64,000 nt of DNA from Bacilli bacterium. GTDB taxonomy: Bacteria > Bacillota_I > Bacilli_A > ML615J-28 > CAG-313. Positions 62,167 to 64,000 of the stretch are shown here, piece after piece (positions within the stretch are counted from its first letter, which is position 1; every line of letters starts with the position of its first letter). Location of the stretch: NCBI GenBank assembly GCA_017411715.1, contig JAFQPO010000009.1, forward strand, positions 62,001 through 126,000, in the 5' to 3' direction. The position numbers were made by a program, and so were the translations under genes. The notes below the pieces were generated by a model. It searched no databases and was not told the origin of the DNA. It saw nothing but the letters and a program-made list of their open reading frames with translations.

Positions 62167-62742
62167 TTATTTAACGATTTCACCAAATGTGCCAGGAGCA
62201 ACAAGTCCCGCATTAGATTCATCAGTATCAATGTGCATTGCAAGTGCATATGTTGGACTAACTCTAACAATAACATCACCAAATACTAAGCTACGTCCAT
62301 TTGATTTAACATTAACAGATACTACATCTTTATCTTTAACGCCAAGTTCTAAAGCATCTTCAGGTGTTGCATGAATATGACGTTTCGCAACAATTACACC
62401 TTCAGCGATTTCTACTTCACCACAAGGGCCAACAATTTTACAGCCTGGAGTTTCTTTTAAATCACCAGATTCTCTAACTGCGATTCCTAAACCAATACTA
62501 CGAGCATCAGTTGCGCTTAATTCAACTTGAGTTTGTCCACGATAAGGGCCTAAAATTGATACGCCTGCGATTGATTTTTTAGGACCAACGATAGTAACAC
62601 GTTCTTCACATGCATATTGACCAGGTTGTGATAAATCTTTTTTAGGTGTAAGTTTTGCTTCTTCACCAAATAATACTTTAAATGTTTCTTCAGAAACATG
62701 CACGTGACGTGCAGAAGTTTCAATTAAAAATTGTTTTGCCAT
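62167..62742 (-). CDS. PduL-type phosphate acyltransferase
   Basis: 191 residues from ATG 62742 with GGAGGATT upstream. Two beta-barrel halves with SARHVHVSEE (N-terminal His-x-His) and AKRHIHATPED (His-x-His), plus GPYRGQTQVELS. These His residues bind two zinc ions. PduL interconverts acyl-CoA and acyl-phosphate; a free-standing form usually works as a phosphotransacetylase for acetate/propionate metabolism. No microcompartment genes are nearby. Confidence 0.9.
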   Translation of the reverse strand: MAKQFLIETSARHVHVSEETFKVLFGEEAKLTPKKDLSQPGQYACEERVTIVGPKKSIAGVSILGPYRGQTQVELSATDARSIGLGIAVRESGDLKETPGCKIVGPCGEVEIAEGVIVAKRHIHATPEDALELGVKDKDVVSVNVKSNGRSLVFGDVIVRVSPTYALAMHIDTDESNAGLVAPGTFGEIVK

Positions 62743-62883
62743 ACAATCCTCCAATAACTAAGTTATAACCATTATACTCCGAAAAACGATTTTAGTCAAA
62801 TAAGGTGCAAAAGCAAAAAAGAAAATAAAGTTTTAAAAAATGGTATAATATATATACGAAATATTAATTCAAAGGAGCTATAT

Positions 62884-64000
62884 ATGAAATTAGGATTAAT
62901 ATCACTAGGCTGTGCTAAAAACTTAATTGATAGTGAATTATTTTTAGGACTAGCTAAAAAATATAATTTAGAAATTACAAACAAAATTAAAGATGCAGAT
63001 GTCATTGTAGTTAATACATGTGGTTTTATTCTCCCTGCTAAAGAAGAATCACTAAACACTATCTTTGAAGTGCTAGAATATCAAAAATACAATAAAACAA
63101 TTATTGTTATGGGATGTTTAGTTGAAAGATATCTTAATGACCTTAAACAAGAAATCCCCGAAGTTGATTATTTTATTCCTATTTCTCAATATGATGAATT
63201 AGATGTTGTTTTTAATTCTATCACTAAATCAAATGTTTCACATAAATTAGATTACAAAGAAAGATTACTATCAACTCCTAAAGGAACTGCCTATTTAAGA
63301 ATTGGTGATGGGTGTAATAATAGATGTCACTATTGTGCAATTCCACTTATTAGAGGTAATTATCGTAGTAGATTAAAACAAGACATTATTGAAGAAGCAA
63401 AAATGCTTGCGGAAAAAGATGTTAAAGAAATTGTTTTAATAGCTCAAGATACTACTACTTATGGAAGTGATTTAGGAAATACAAATTTAGTTGACTTATT
63501 AAAATCTATCAAAGAACTTAATCTTTTTAAATTCATTAGAGTATTATATTTATATCCAGATGAAATAACTGACGAATTAATTGATTTAATGACAATGGAT
63601 AATGAAAATGATAGTTCTTATATAGTGCCTTATTTTGATATTCCTATCCAACATTCAGAAACTAGACTTTTAAAACATATGAATAGACGTGGTACTAAAG
63701 AAGATATTGAATTAATCTTTGATAAAATTAAACAAAAAAACAAAGACGCTATTCTTAGAACTACTTTAATAACAGGCTATCCTAGTGAAACAGAAGAAGA
63801 GTTTGACGCAATGCTTAAGTTTGTAAATAAACATTCTATTAATCATTTAGGTTGTTTTGCATATTCTGAAGAAGAAGGAACTATTGGAGCAGGCTTACCT
63901 TTTCAAATAAATGAAAAAGTAAGAACAGACCGCGCAAATGCTATTATGCAATTACAACAAGAAAAATCTCTTCAATTAAATAAACAAAGGATTGGAAAAG
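62884..64000 (+). CDS. rimO: Ribosomal protein S12 methylthiotransferase RimO (partial)
   Basis: 372 codons, running off the right edge. The UPF0004 N-terminal domain has SLGCAKNLIDSE (about 7-18), NTCGF, and MGCLVERY; the radical-SAM cluster is DGCNNRCHYCAIP (Cys-x3-Cys-x2-Cys, about 143-155). SLGCxKNxxDSE with IPLIRG distinguishes RimO from MiaB. It methylthiolates Asp of ribosomal protein S12. ATG 62884 follows AAAGGAG; a TATAAT lies at 62844. Confidence 0.95.
   Translation, partial: MKLGLISLGCAKNLIDSELFLGLAKKYNLEITNKIKDADVIVVNTCGFILPAKEESLNTIFEVLEYQKYNKTIIVMGCLVERYLNDLKQEIPEVDYFIPISQYDELDVVFNSITKSNVSHKLDYKERLLSTPKGTAYLRIGDGCNNRCHYCAIPLIRGNYRSRLKQDIIEEAKMLAEKDVKEIVLIAQDTTTYGSDLGNTNLVDLLKSIKELNLFKFIRVLYLYPDEITDELIDLMTMDNENDSSYIVPYFDIPIQHSETRLLKHMNRRGTKEDIELIFDKIKQKNKDAILRTTLITGYPSETEEEFDAMLKFVNKHSINHLGCFAYSEEEGTIGAGLPFQINEKVRTDRANAIMQLQQEKSLQLNKQRIGK

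Noticed and set aside
1-64000. CRISPR array, insertion sequence or prophage
   Set aside because: No regularly spaced direct repeats, transposase, integrase or phage structural genes were seen. The only repeats are the short ones listed.
1-64000. Frequent TGCGA/TCGCA words as a special genome motif
   Set aside because: They occur in both orientations and mostly inside Ala codons followed by A. This fits codon and dinucleotide preference, and I cannot count enrichment reliably by eye.

Overview
The window is AT-rich (roughly 70% A+T by eye), densely packed bacterial DNA with most genes on the minus strand. It looks like a low-GC Gram-positive (Firmicutes/Bacilli, Erysipelotrichia-like) endospore former. 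Evidence is an alpha/beta small acid-soluble spore protein, SpoIIE, GerE, a YjcZ-type mini-protein, YlbD/YlbE, and Bacilli-type blocks (rimP-nusA-ylxR-ylxQ-infB-rbfA; nifZ-thiI; mnmG-rsmG-soj). Intact genes use UGG for Trp and several end in UGA, so the standard bacterial code applies. There are no rRNAs, CRISPR arrays, transposases or phage genes.

Layout. 1-480: start of a probable metal-transport ATPase and its Zn-sensing ArsR repressor, with a clear promoter/operator. 504-8152: a tightly overlapping six-gene operon of unknown product, the most interesting locus here: HAD-GNAT fusion, PP-loop enzyme, UbiA-like membrane protein, PEP-synthase-like dikinase, BtaA/DUF3419-like aminocarboxypropyltransferase and AMP-forming ligase. 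8216-11000: rpsP-khpA, ylbD-ylbE, two small spore-type genes (one with a textbook sigma-K promoter), peptide deformylase and a lipoprotein. 11-20.8 kb: methyltransferase, HAD phosphatase, RNase J, lipoprotein, M42 peptidase, exonuclease, gerE, uvrC, and two gene remnants (14.6-14.8 kb; 20.57-20.80 kb). 20.8-25.9 kb: the transcription/translation-factor operon. 26-34.4 kb: nucleoside kinase, glutamate symporter, rRNA methylase, SASP, thiI and its cysteine desulfurase, a TSCPD protein and a PD-(D/E)XK-like protein. 34.4-37.4 kb: zinc ABC importer with a Fur/Zur-type regulator. 37.4-41.5 kb: TPR, HAD, fucose-isomerase-like and AlkD-like genes plus tRNA-Gly. 41.5-49.1 kb: a 1541-residue surface amidase/beta-helix lipoprotein, rpsD with a pseudoknot-forming leader, and an SGNH-hydrolase lipoprotein. 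49.2-54.2 kb: tpiA, pgk, a ComK-like protein, an MsmK-type ATPase, a PucR-type regulator and a rhodanese. 54.2-62.8 kb: spoIIE, YwaF-like, DUF951, MscS, soj (no adjacent spo0J), rsmG, mnmG, PduL-type phosphotransacylase. The window ends inside rimO.

How the parts connect. Sporulation signals form a temporal series: spoIIE has a Spo0A-type promoter with a 21-bp spacer, the SASP gene a sigma-G-like promoter, and gerE and a coat-like gene sigma-K-like promoters. Zinc appears twice, as import (fur-znuACB) and probably as efflux control (ArsR with an alpha-5 site). The 504-8152 operon combines ATP-, PEP/phosphohistidine- and SAM-dependent chemistry with a membrane protein, which suggests an undescribed lipid or lipid-linked metabolite; its product cannot be deduced from sequence alone. 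No similarity search was run: family names rest on recognised motifs, length and context.
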